A DNA stretch of 55,711 nt. Origin: a virus. The DNA lies in the IMG/VR virus record IMGVR_UViG_3300046822_000225, positions 1 through 55,711 of that record; one strand, 5' to 3'. Below, piece after piece: positions 8,913-16,433 of this stretch. Every line of letters starts with the position of its first letter. Within the stretch, counting starts at the first letter, position 1. The notes below the pieces were generated by a model. That model saw nothing but the letters and a program-made list of their open reading frames with translations, ran no database searches and had not been told where the DNA came from. Both the position numbers and the translations under genes were made by a program.

Positions 8913-10810
8913 CGTGGTTCGCCAGGCAGAAGACCATCCGCGGCACCGGCACCGTCCCGAACCCTACGGACACCGCGCACACCTACATCGGCGTGGACCC
9001 CACGGAAGGGCCCGCGACGAAGGAGAGCACCGGCGCGGTCGGCCTCATCAACAACGGGCGCCCAGGCATCGCGGGCGGGCACGCCAACCAGCGCGGGTTC
9101 GACGTCGAGTCCTACGCCGGCGCGAGCGCGATGGACAAGACCGGTGCGACGAATGCCGCTAACGACGCGGCGTTCACAGCGATGCTCGCGGCGTGGGCGG
9201 CATCGCCGCGCGGCGGCACATGCAACGTCGGCGCGGGCGTCTACAAGGTCAGCGCGGCGATCATCAACTTCGCAAACGCCAACCCCGCCTGCCTGAAGGG
9301 CGCCGACCGAGGCGCGACCGTCCTCGTGCCCGCGGGCGCCACCGGCGACATGGTGACGTTCAACGCTGGCTGCGACGGCTGCTCGATCCAGGACATCGCG
9401 ATCTACCAGACGGCCGCGCCGAACACCGCGGGCAACGGCATCAACACCAACGGCGCCGACAGCATCGTCATCAGCAACTGCCTGTTCGTCGGGCAGTTCA
9501 ACGACATCAATATCAACAGCTCGTCGATCAAGGTCTCGATCCAGAAGACCGTGCACTCCCAGACCAACGGGGCCGCGGGCAGCGTAGGGATCCTCGTCAA
9601 TAACGGGGCCGCAGGCGACACGTACATCGGCCCGGACGTCGTGATGAGCAACACCGGCGCGACGCGCCGGCGCGCGAGCGTCGAGGTCGTCGCGTCAGGG
9701 CACTTCGAGATCAACCAGTGCAACCTCACCGGCAGCGCACAGGGGCTACTCGTCGACCCCGGCGCCGGCGTGATCGTCGCCGATGCCTTCGTCAACGAGA
9801 CACTGTTCGACAGCAACACCGTCAACGGCGTGACGCTGAACGCCGCGACGGCGACGAGCACGATCAAGAGCATCCACTTCGAGAACTCCTGGTTTAGCGG
9901 CACCGTCACGGGGACCGGCGGCGCGGGGTTCGTCAGCACCGGGACAGCCGGCGGCATCATCAACGGCATCACGTTCGTCAACTGCCGCGCGCTGAACAAC
10001 CAGACGCACGGCTACCAGCACGGCTTCGGCACCGACTTCCAATGGATCGGCGGACGCGCCGCCGGCAACGCCGCCGCGGGCTCAGCGACCGCTGACGGCA
10101 TCAACATCGCGGCCGGCGTGAGCGCCTGGCAGGTCATCGGCGGCAAGTACGGCGGCACCGACGGCGCCTCGACCGGCGGCAACCAGCGCTACGGCATCAA
10201 CATCGTCGCGGGCGCGTCCTCGAGCTACGCGATCATCGGCCCCGACTGCTTGGGCAACGTCACCGCGCCGCTGTTCAACGGCGGCACCGGACTGAACCAG
10301 GTCGTCACGGGCGTAATGGGGCTGCTGACGTGCCCTGCGAACCAGGGACCGCAGGCCGTGCTGCCGCTCACGACCGTCACCAGGGCGGGTCTCGGGGTCA
10401 GCATCCCGGCGGGCACGATGCGAGTCGGGACCGCGATCAGGATCAAGTGCTACGTCACGAACACGGCGACGATCCAGACGCTGACGCCGACGCTGAAGTA
10501 CGGCGTCAACAACACCAACGCAGACGCGACGCTCGTTGGCGCAGCGCTTGGAGCGGGCACGAACGTCGTGGGCGGCGCCGAGATCGAAGCCGAGTTCGTG
10601 CTGCTTAGCGCCACGACATGCATGGCCAGGATCACCGTCAAGAACAACGGCGTGACCGGCATCACCAACGCGATCATGACGAACTTCGTGACGACCTCCC
10701 CGGTCACGATCGCGACGAACACCGCGAACTTCCTCGGCCTCTACCTGTCCGACAGCGTCGCGTCGATCGTCACACCGCAGTCCGTCCAGTACGAGGTGTC
10801 ATCGCAATGA
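8909..10810 (+). CDS. Tailspike-like protein with right-handed beta-helix
   Basis: This 633-aa protein has an N-terminal attachment region (about 1-70), then a linker with FDVESYAGASAMDKTGATNA, a pattern typical of pectate-lyase-like tailspikes. It is followed by a long run of short strands rich in Asn and Gly (about 100-480: NGINTNGADSIVISNCLF, HFENSWFSG, ITFVNCRALNNQTHG) consistent with a right-handed beta-helix. The C-terminal 140 residues look like a beta-sandwich. It may depolymerise or bind a surface polysaccharide; the catalytic acids cannot be assigned from sequence alone. It overlaps both neighbours by 4 nt. Confidence 0.85.
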   Translation: MTWFARQKTIRGTGTVPNPTDTAHTYIGVDPTEGPATKESTGAVGLINNGRPGIAGGHANQRGFDVESYAGASAMDKTGATNAANDAAFTAMLAAWAASPRGGTCNVGAGVYKVSAAIINFANANPACLKGADRGATVLVPAGATGDMVTFNAGCDGCSIQDIAIYQTAAPNTAGNGINTNGADSIVISNCLFVGQFNDININSSSIKVSIQKTVHSQTNGAAGSVGILVNNGAAGDTYIGPDVVMSNTGATRRRASVEVVASGHFEINQCNLTGSAQGLLVDPGAGVIVADAFVNETLFDSNTVNGVTLNAATATSTIKSIHFENSWFSGTVTGTGGAGFVSTGTAGGIINGITFVNCRALNNQTHGYQHGFGTDFQWIGGRAAGNAAAGSATADGINIAAGVSAWQVIGGKYGGTDGASTGGNQRYGINIVAGASSSYAIIGPDCLGNVTAPLFNGGTGLNQVVTGVMGLLTCPANQGPQAVLPLTTVTRAGLGVSIPAGTMRVGTAIRIKCYVTNTATIQTLTPTLKYGVNNTNADATLVGAALGAGTNVVGGAEIEAEFVLLSATTCMARITVKNNGVTGITNAIMTNFVTTSPVTIATNTANFLGLYLSDSVASIVTPQSVQYEVSSQ

Positions 10811-11073
10811 GAGAGCGCACCACCAGGCGCGCGCTCGAGCGCATCGAAGCCAAACGCGAAAAGAAGGCCGCCAACGCGCAGGCGCGCGAACGCACCGAAC
10901 TCGACGACCCCGCTTACCGCGCCGAGCTCGGCCTGCCTGATGAGATGCCCGACGACGCGCTGGACGTCATGGCGCAGGCCGCCGCGCAGATGCGCACCTG
11001 GTACCGGCCCAACCCGGCGACATGCCGGCGCTACGGCCTGCCGGACACGCCGGCTGCCGCATCCCTGGAGTGA
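10807..11073 (+). CDS. Small charged helical protein, unknown function
   Basis: This 88-aa protein starts at the ATG overlapping the tailspike stop. The first half is a highly charged helix (RALERIEAKREKKAANAQAR), and the second half is acidic then aromatic (MRTWYRPNPATCRRYGLPD). The family is not recognised. It may be a chaperone or adaptor of the tailspike, judged only from coupling. Confidence 0.65.
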   Translation: MRERTTRRALERIEAKREKKAANAQARERTELDDPAYRAELGLPDEMPDDALDVMAQAAAQMRTWYRPNPATCRRYGLPDTPAAASLE

Positions 11074-11075
11074 CG

Positions 11076-11288
11076 ATGGCGGCCGGCGACATCTCAGCCG
11101 TCATGGTGATCCCCTACCCCGCGACGTTCGTGTTCGTTCAGGAAGGGCACGCCGGCACCACGCCCCGCGATGACGCCGGCAGCGTCAAGGATGGATCCGC
11201 GGGCAGCATCAACATCGACACGTCCGGGCAGCTCGGCCGTGACCAGGCCGGCACGCTTAACAGAGGGAAGGCGGGCATGGTGACATGA
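11076..11288 (+). CDS. Small Gly/Ser-rich protein, unknown function
   Basis: This 70-aa protein starts at ATG 11076, two nt after the previous stop, and ends overlapping the next ATG. The C-terminal half has a loose repeat (GSVKDGSAGSINIDTSGQ, LGRDQAGTLNRGKAGMV) with a Gly every 7-9 residues, suggesting a small beta-solenoid or flexible fibre piece. The family is not recognised. Confidence 0.6.
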   Translation: MAAGDISAVMVIPYPATFVFVQEGHAGTTPRDDAGSVKDGSAGSINIDTSGQLGRDQAGTLNRGKAGMVT

Positions 11289-12442
11289 CGCTCTACGTCC
11301 GCGACCTCGAAGGCTTCACTCCGCTGCGCCGCCGCGACGGCCTCCCGTTCGTCGAAGCCGACATCGAGGAGGGCGCGAATGCGACAGGAGCGTTCACGAC
11401 GCTCGAGACACGCGCGCTCGACCCGATCGACATCGATCCTTCCCAGCCGGCGAGCCGTAGCTTCACGACGGCGCTCGCGACCATCCCGGCGGACTCGTTG
11501 CCTTGGTATCGCCTCACCTGGCGCGACGCCAGCGGTGCGACCGACACGAGCGACGCCGTGCAGTTCCGAGGAGGCGCGCCCGTCTCGCCGACGCCGCAAT
11601 TCGGGCTGCAGCGCGTTCTGATCGGTGCGCCGGCGACGATCAGCGCGCTGTTCTACGACCAGGACGGCGTGGCGATCGACCCGGGATCGGTGACGGTCTC
11701 GATCACCCGTGCTGACGGCACCATCCTCGTGATCACCGCAGCGACGACCGGCGTCGGCGCGGCGGCGCGCACGTTCACGCTCAGCGCCATGCAGACGTCG
11801 CTTCTGGACTTCCTCACGGCCGTTTGGACGAGCGCGACATTGGGGCCGCTGTCGACGCAGGTCGAGATCGTTGGTGGGTTCTTGTTCTCGGTCGCGCTGG
11901 CCCGCAGCCGCGGGCCGCTGGGTGACACAACGCTGTACCCGACGACCGTCATCCTGGACGTGCGCACATGGGCCGAGCAGCAACTCGAGGACGCCTGCGG
12001 GACCGCGTTCGTGCCGCGCTATGCCATTGACACGATCGTGGCTGGTGACTGGAACGCGGTGCGCCTGCCGAGCATGGTGACGGCGATCCGATCGCTCGCC
12101 ATCGACGGGGTCACGATGTCGCCCTCCTACATCGGATCGCTGAGCTTCAAGTCGGGCTGGCTGCTGGAGTCACATGCATGGGACCGACGGATGCCATGCG
12201 GTGAGATCGTCGTCGGCTACGAATACGGGTACAGCACACCGCCCGCGGCCGCCACGCGCGCCGCGCTCGATCTCGCGCACGACAGGCTGCTCAGCGACGC
12301 CGGGCAGAGCACGATCGATCCGCGCGCCACGCGCGTGATCACAGAGGACGGCGAGATCCGTCTCGACAACAGCGGCGGCCGATTCGGACTGCCGGCCGTC
12401 GACCGCTTCGTCGCCGCCCAGCGCCAGATGCGTCTCGCATGA
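11285..12442 (+). CDS. Head-to-tail adaptor with N-terminal Ig-like part
   Basis: This 385-aa protein appears to have two parts. Residues 1-205 are beta-rich with Ig-like strand spacing (FYDQDGVAIDPGSVTVSI). Residues 215-385 match actinophage head-tail adaptors: TTVILDVRTWAEQQLEDACG, RYAIDTIVAG, MVTAIRSLAIDGV, EIVVGYEYGYSTPPAA and a C-terminal DRFVAAQRQMRLA helix. The adaptor would bind below the portal ring. It is followed directly by stopper, neck and terminator genes. The fused N-terminal domain is longer than usual and could decorate the neck. Confidence 0.8.
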   Translation: MTLYVRDLEGFTPLRRRDGLPFVEADIEEGANATGAFTTLETRALDPIDIDPSQPASRSFTTALATIPADSLPWYRLTWRDASGATDTSDAVQFRGGAPVSPTPQFGLQRVLIGAPATISALFYDQDGVAIDPGSVTVSITRADGTILVITAATTGVGAAARTFTLSAMQTSLLDFLTAVWTSATLGPLSTQVEIVGGFLFSVALARSRGPLGDTTLYPTTVILDVRTWAEQQLEDACGTAFVPRYAIDTIVAGDWNAVRLPSMVTAIRSLAIDGVTMSPSYIGSLSFKSGWLLESHAWDRRMPCGEIVVGYEYGYSTPPAAATRAALDLAHDRLLSDAGQSTIDPRATRVITEDGEIRLDNSGGRFGLPAVDRFVAAQRQMRLA

Positions 12443-12765
12443 TCCCGTTCGCCAACGCCACGCTGACGACGATCACCGCTGCAGCGATCGCCGAGGACTA
12501 CGACCAGGCCGCGGTGCCCGGGGACGCGCGCTGGACAGGCGCGCTGGGGATCTACGTCTCGCAGGAGCTCACCCAGACGGAGGGCGATGGCGTCGACGAG
12601 ATCATCACGACGCGCCTGGAGATCCCCTACGCGATCGGTCAACTCGTCCAGCGCGGCGACACGCTGACCTACACGTTCGAGACCGCCGCCCACGCGCGCG
12701 TCGCGCGCAACCTGATCCGCTCCGAGCTCGTCGGGCGTGTCCGCGTGATCCTGGAGAACGCATGA
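12439..12765 (+). CDS. Head closure / stopper protein
   Basis: This 108-aa protein sits in the usual second connector position after the adaptor. It has a beta-strand pattern with YDQAAVPGDARWTG and DTLTYTFETAAHARVARNLI. It probably closes the head after packaging and joins the tail. The assignment comes from gene order and size; sequence similarity is only suggestive. It overlaps both neighbours by 4 nt (ATGA). Confidence 0.7.
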   Translation: MIPFANATLTTITAAAIAEDYDQAAVPGDARWTGALGIYVSQELTQTEGDGVDEIITTRLEIPYAIGQLVQRGDTLTYTFETAAHARVARNLIRSELVGRVRVILENA

Positions 12766-13136
12766 CCGTCGACCGCGCCGCGCTGACCGACCTACAGCAC
12801 GACATCACAAACGCCGCTCGCGAGGGCCTGCGTGACTTCGCGCAGGCCGTGCTGGACCTGGCGGCCCAGAACATCGGCGTCGGCGACCCGGCGCAGGATC
12901 CCGATCCTGCGCTGGTGCTAGCGATGTCCGGTCACATCACCGAGCACGACGACGGCCTGGCGGTCGCATTCGACGCGCCCTACGCGGCCAAGCAGCACGA
13001 AGACCAGCACCTGGAGCACCCCCGCGGCGGCGGCCCGAAATACCTCGAGCGCGCGCTGACCACGCTCGCGCCGACAGCCACACAGTTCATGGCGTCCAAG
13101 GTGAGCGCGCGGCTCGCGGCCGGCTTGCGGCGCTGA
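12762..13136 (+). CDS. Neck / tail completion protein (HK97 gp10-like)
   Basis: This 124-aa protein has the pattern of HK97 gp10-type proteins: an N-terminal helix (TDLQHDITNAAREGLRDFA), a central YAAKQHEDQHLEHPRGGGPK segment, and a final helix FMASKVSARLAAGLRR. The family often has Y-A--hE---HphG-aKyLe motifs. It probably helps connect the tail tube to the head. The preceding stop and this ATG overlap. Confidence 0.8.
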   Translation: MTVDRAALTDLQHDITNAAREGLRDFAQAVLDLAAQNIGVGDPAQDPDPALVLAMSGHITEHDDGLAVAFDAPYAAKQHEDQHLEHPRGGGPKYLERALTTLAPTATQFMASKVSARLAAGLRR

Positions 13137-13137
13137 C

Positions 13138-13587
13138 ATGGCCAACCTGCTGACGGAGCTGCGAAATCACTTGGTCAGCGCCGGTGTCGTGCGCAACCCG
13201 CTTGTCGCCGGCGCGCAGCCGCCGATGTGGCTTGAGCCCAAGCTCGGTACCCCCGCGCCCGCAGAGAAGCCGCCACGCGGCGACGACACCCAGATCGGAC
13301 CGACCGCGGTCGTCGGCGCGCTGCTGACAGGCGGGATCCCGGCCGCGCCGTACATGTCGTTTGCGCGCAAGCCGATCGTCGACCTGCGTCTGCGCACCAC
13401 GACCGCGCTGATCGCCGAGCAGCTCGAGCTTGCGATCACCGCGGCGATCGCCGACCGCCGCGACTTCATGCTCGGCGCCATGTACTGCATCGAATGCGAG
13501 CAGTGGCGAGCGTTGCAGCGCTTGGGCTCCGGCCCACAGGGCTTCGAGTACGTGACCGCCTACGTCTTCGAGCTCCTCAGAACCTGA
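13138..13587 (+). CDS. Tail terminator protein
   Basis: This 149-aa protein ends the connector series, as tail terminators do. It has an N-terminal helix (LLTELRNHLVSAG), a mid Pro-rich loop, then ALLTGGIPAAPYMSFARKPIVDLRLR, and a helix LIAEQLELAITAAIADRR. The C-terminal strand EQWRALQRLGSGPQGFEYVTAYVFELLRT fits the family. It should cap the tube at its final length. A 136-nt non-coding gap follows. Confidence 0.75.
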   Translation: MANLLTELRNHLVSAGVVRNPLVAGAQPPMWLEPKLGTPAPAEKPPRGDDTQIGPTAVVGALLTGGIPAAPYMSFARKPIVDLRLRTTTALIAEQLELAITAAIADRRDFMLGAMYCIECEQWRALQRLGSGPQGFEYVTAYVFELLRT

Positions 13588-13723
13588 CTTTCCAGCTCGC
13601 TTAGAGCTCGCTTAGAGCGACGCAGCACCCCCTCTCTTGCAGCGCCACATCGGCGCTGTCTGACCCGATCGCGGCCGGCTGCGGCCCGATCTGACCTGCA
13701 CGCCCCCGATGGGAGGAGCACCC
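13588..13723 (+). promoter_or_regulatory. Gap between head and tail modules: tandem 11-mer and hairpin
   Basis: No gene is seen. The gap holds two adjacent copies of CTCGCTTAGAG (13596-13606, 13607-13617) and a perfect 7-bp hairpin CAGCGCC-ACATC-GGCGCTG (13640-13658) without a T-run. A GGGAGGAG ribosome site for the next gene is at its end. It may partly terminate or process late mRNA at the head/tail boundary; this is inferred. Confidence 0.5.
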
Positions 13724-14074
13724 ATGAGCAGCATCGCTTACGCGCTGCGCGCCGAGCACCACGACACCTACCTCGGTGGGGTGCTCGCAGTCGGCGACGA
13801 CAGCCTCGACATCCGCCAGGCACTGCAGGACGGCAATGGCGTGATCGTCGTGCCCGACACGGACACGATCCGCGTCACCGTCCTGGACGCCTACCCGCCA
13901 CTGCAGCGCGTCGACGTCCCGCAGGACGGCGCGCCCGCGCTACCCGTCGGGTACATAGCGCCGGCGGCCGCCGGCGAGGAGAGCGTGCCCAAGCCGAGGC
14001 GCTCGCGCTCCGCCGGCGACAGCGAGATCCCGGGCGACGCACAGCCCGCCACCGACGCCACCACGGAGGGCTGA
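13724..14074 (+). CDS. Small virion-module protein, unknown function
   Basis: The ATG at 13724 is preferred because GGGAGGAG lies 7 nt upstream; the in-frame ATG at 13709 would overlap that ribosome site. The 116-aa product has a compact first half (YLGGVLAVGDDSLDIRQALQ, GVIVVPDTDTIRVTVLDAY) and a disordered basic/acidic tail. It directly precedes the tail tube gene. The family is not recognised, though small proteins at this place are common in actinophages. Confidence 0.75.
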   Translation: MSSIAYALRAEHHDTYLGGVLAVGDDSLDIRQALQDGNGVIVVPDTDTIRVTVLDAYPPLQRVDVPQDGAPALPVGYIAPAAAGEESVPKPRRSRSAGDSEIPGDAQPATDATTEG

Positions 14075-14078
14075 CGCC

Positions 14079-15446
14079 ATGCCACAGGAAGTCAATCTCT
14101 ACGCGATCTGGGCCGGCAAGCAGACCGCGAAGGGCACCGAGAACACCACACCCGCACACCGCTTCGTGCAGGTCGGCGGCGATATCGCGATGTCGCGCGA
14201 CGAGGGCACCGAAGACTGGTCTGACCTGAGCAAGTACGGCGGCCAGACACAGTGGATCAACAGCCTCACAGGCGGCGGCACTCCCGCTTTGGAGGCCACC
14301 CCGTCGGAGATCGGCGCCCTGCTGTGGCTGATGCATGGCGGCGAGACCGCGACCGTCGGCACCGACCAGGTGCAGACGATCACCGCGGGCACCGCGACCG
14401 GCGGCACGTTCACGCTGTCGATCTACGACGGCGTCAACACGATCCTCGTCAGCGGCCTCGCTTTCAGCATCACGTCCGCCGCGCTGGACACCGCGATCGA
14501 GGCGGCGCTCGCCGCCGCCGGCTACGCCGCCAACCAGGTCGCGTGCGCGGGCGGCCCGCTGAACACCACGCCAATCACGGTCACGTTCAACGGCACGCAG
14601 ACCGCCAAGCGCCCGTGGGCTTTGATGGTCGTCGACGGCACCCTGCTGACCGGTGGCACCAGCCCCGTCGTCACCAACACGACACCGGGCGTGCGCACCA
14701 AGCACACGTTCACGCCGTCGCCGGTGCAGGGCTTCTGGGTCACGTTCGTGCGGCGCGTCGGTGGCACCAGCTACCTGCAGCGCCACTCGTTCCTGGATTG
14801 CATCATCGGCGGCCTCACCCTGGAGGGGTCCACGGCAACCAAGGCGCTGCGGATGAGCCCGACGGTGCTGTCACTGGATCCGGCAAAGGTGCTCTCGGCT
14901 GACCCGGCGCAGGCGCTGCCGACCGGCATCGACCTCAAGCCGTTCCTGTACACCGACGCGACATCTGCGTTCGTGTTCGCCGGCGTCGCGCTGCCGTCGC
15001 AGTCGGAGTTCACGTTCACGCTCAATGAGGACCGCCAGCCCGTCTACGGCGACGACGCCGTCCCCTACGACCTCGCGGTCGGCAACCCGAGCGCGCTGCT
15101 GTCGGTCACCGCGATCTTCGACTCACTGACCGGCGCTCGCTGGAACGAGCTCGCGTACGGCACCGCGGTCCCGACCGCTGGCACCAAGCCGTTGCGATCG
15201 GTCGCGGCGAACATCGCCTACTCGATGGACTTCCAGCAGAAGGACGGCAAGGGCAACCTGACCGGCAATCGCCTGAAGATCACGATCCCGGTGCTGCACT
15301 GCGTCGTCCCTGACGCGCCCGCGCCCAACGCCGCCGGCGGGAACGTCACCGTCACGTTCGCCGGCACCATCCTGCCGCCCGGTGGCGCCGGTCAGCCATA
15401 CACCATCGACGTCTACAACGCAGACCAGGCGGCCTACACCGTATGA
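14079..15446 (+). CDS. Major tail (tube) protein with inserted domain
   Basis: This 455-aa protein has the N- and C-terminal features of tail tube subunits. The N-terminus is LYAIWAGKQTAKGTE; the C-terminal half has GSTATKALRMSPTVLSL, EFTFTLNEDRQPVYGDD and a beta-rich end. About residues 90-215 form an extra domain (TGGTFTLSIYDGVNTILVSG ... ALDTAIEAALAAAGYA ... PITVTFNGTQ). This matches a repeat-type module found in phage tail proteins, and makes the protein longer than simple tubes. It overlaps the chaperone gene start by 4 nt. Confidence 0.85.
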   Translation: MPQEVNLYAIWAGKQTAKGTENTTPAHRFVQVGGDIAMSRDEGTEDWSDLSKYGGQTQWINSLTGGGTPALEATPSEIGALLWLMHGGETATVGTDQVQTITAGTATGGTFTLSIYDGVNTILVSGLAFSITSAALDTAIEAALAAAGYAANQVACAGGPLNTTPITVTFNGTQTAKRPWALMVVDGTLLTGGTSPVVTNTTPGVRTKHTFTPSPVQGFWVTFVRRVGGTSYLQRHSFLDCIIGGLTLEGSTATKALRMSPTVLSLDPAKVLSADPAQALPTGIDLKPFLYTDATSAFVFAGVALPSQSEFTFTLNEDRQPVYGDDAVPYDLAVGNPSALLSVTAIFDSLTGARWNELAYGTAVPTAGTKPLRSVAANIAYSMDFQQKDGKGNLTGNRLKITIPVLHCVVPDAPAPNAAGGNVTVTFAGTILPPGGAGQPYTIDVYNADQAAYTV

Positions 15447-16288
15447 GCGCGATCGAGGTTCACGACCGCCAGATCACCGTCGAGCGCTTCACCGTCACCA
15501 AGGGCCTGCGGATCCTCACGCTGCTGCAGCTGATCCAGAAGATGGTTCCGCAGATCAGCAACGAGATCGCCGACTTCAAACGCGAATACGCCGCCAGCAA
15601 CGTGATAGAGCTCGACCGTGTGCAGGCCAAGATGCGCTATGGCCCGACGCCGATCATCGACGAGCACGGCGACGTCGTCCGCGACAGCGCGACCGGCGAG
15701 GTACTGACCGTGGCGTCACCGATCGACCGGATGACCGAGGCCGATTGGGAGCGCAGCGGCCAGATCCTGCGTCTGCGCCAGTCCCCGTCCAACGAGGAGA
15801 TGCTGCTCGCGGTGTTCCCGCTGGTCTACGAGCACGCGCAGGCACCCCTGATGCGGCTGCTCGCGCTCGTCGCGATGCCGAACGCCGACATCGAACGCTA
15901 CGCGCAGGTCAGCGGCGAGAAGCTGTGGGAGGAGGTCGACGAGTACGCGCGCCAGGTGATCGGCCCGGCGTACCTCGAGCAGGTCATGGAGCTCGCCGTC
16001 ACTGCCGCCGAACAGGTCGAGGGCCAGGTCATGGACAAGGTCCGAGGTCTCGGTGACCGCGTGGGGAAACTCGCGGGGCTGCTGGGGATCAAGAAGACGG
16101 CGGCGGCACCGTCCTCCGATGCCTCGCCGACGTCGAGCGAGCCTCCCGAGCAGCCGAGCTCCAGATCTGCTTCGCCTTCGCCCGCCAGTTCGGATGGCTC
16201 CCCGCCGACGTCAGCGCCCTCCCCTGGGACGTCGTCAACGCCTTCCGAGACGAGCTCGAACGCGAACACGACCGTGAACGCGAGCTGA
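15443..16288 (+). CDS. Tail assembly chaperone, short form
   Basis: This 281-aa protein is the 0-frame product of the gene pair that precedes the tape measure gene in most siphoviruses. Residues 1-205 are helical and well ordered (LRILTLLQLIQKMVPQISNE, MTEADWERSGQILRLRQ). After about residue 209 the 0-frame becomes a low-complexity Ser/Pro tail, whereas the -1 frame encodes a proper helical extension. The meaningful long product is therefore probably made by frameshifting at 16063-16069. The protein would coat the tape measure during tail assembly. Confidence 0.85.
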   Translation: MSAIEVHDRQITVERFTVTKGLRILTLLQLIQKMVPQISNEIADFKREYAASNVIELDRVQAKMRYGPTPIIDEHGDVVRDSATGEVLTVASPIDRMTEADWERSGQILRLRQSPSNEEMLLAVFPLVYEHAQAPLMRLLALVAMPNADIERYAQVSGEKLWEEVDEYARQVIGPAYLEQVMELAVTAAEQVEGQVMDKVRGLGDRVGKLAGLLGIKKTAAAPSSDASPTSSEPPEQPSSRSASPSPASSDGSPPTSAPSPGTSSTPSETSSNANTTVNAS

Positions 16289-16413
16289 CGGCCGCTCAAC
16301 GCCCGCCCGGGCTGCAAGAGCTGCAGCCCACCCCCGAAGCACCCAACGCCGCCTACTGGGAGCGCCAACGCGCCCTGCAAGCCCTGCGCTCTGAACGAGC
16401 ACGACGCAACTGA
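15443..16413 (+). CDS. Tail assembly chaperone, frameshifted long form
   Basis: Predicted join of 15443-16069 and 16069-16413 (-1 shift), about 323 aa. The -1 extension (114 codons, 16069-16413) has no stops and reads as a real protein: QEDGGGTVLRCLADVERASR, then ICFAFARQFGWLPADVSALP, then helical stretches such as NAFRDELEREHDRERELTAA, and ends AYWERQRALQALRSERARRN before TGA. The segment with FAFARQFGWLP is typical of the second chaperone (T-like) portion in actinophages. The stop lies 20 nt before the tape measure start. Confidence 0.75.
16063..16069 (+). promoter_or_regulatory. Slippery heptamer for -1 frameshift (G GGG AAA)
   Basis: In the 0-frame this reads G GGG AAA followed by CTC. 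It is the last plausible slip site after an in-frame stop (TGA, 16054-16056) of the -1 frame and before the -1 frame becomes clearly coding. G/A-rich heptamers of this type are used in tail assembly chaperone genes of other long-tailed phages. Confidence 0.7.
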
Positions 16414-16433
16414 CCGATGGGATGTGACCTGAC

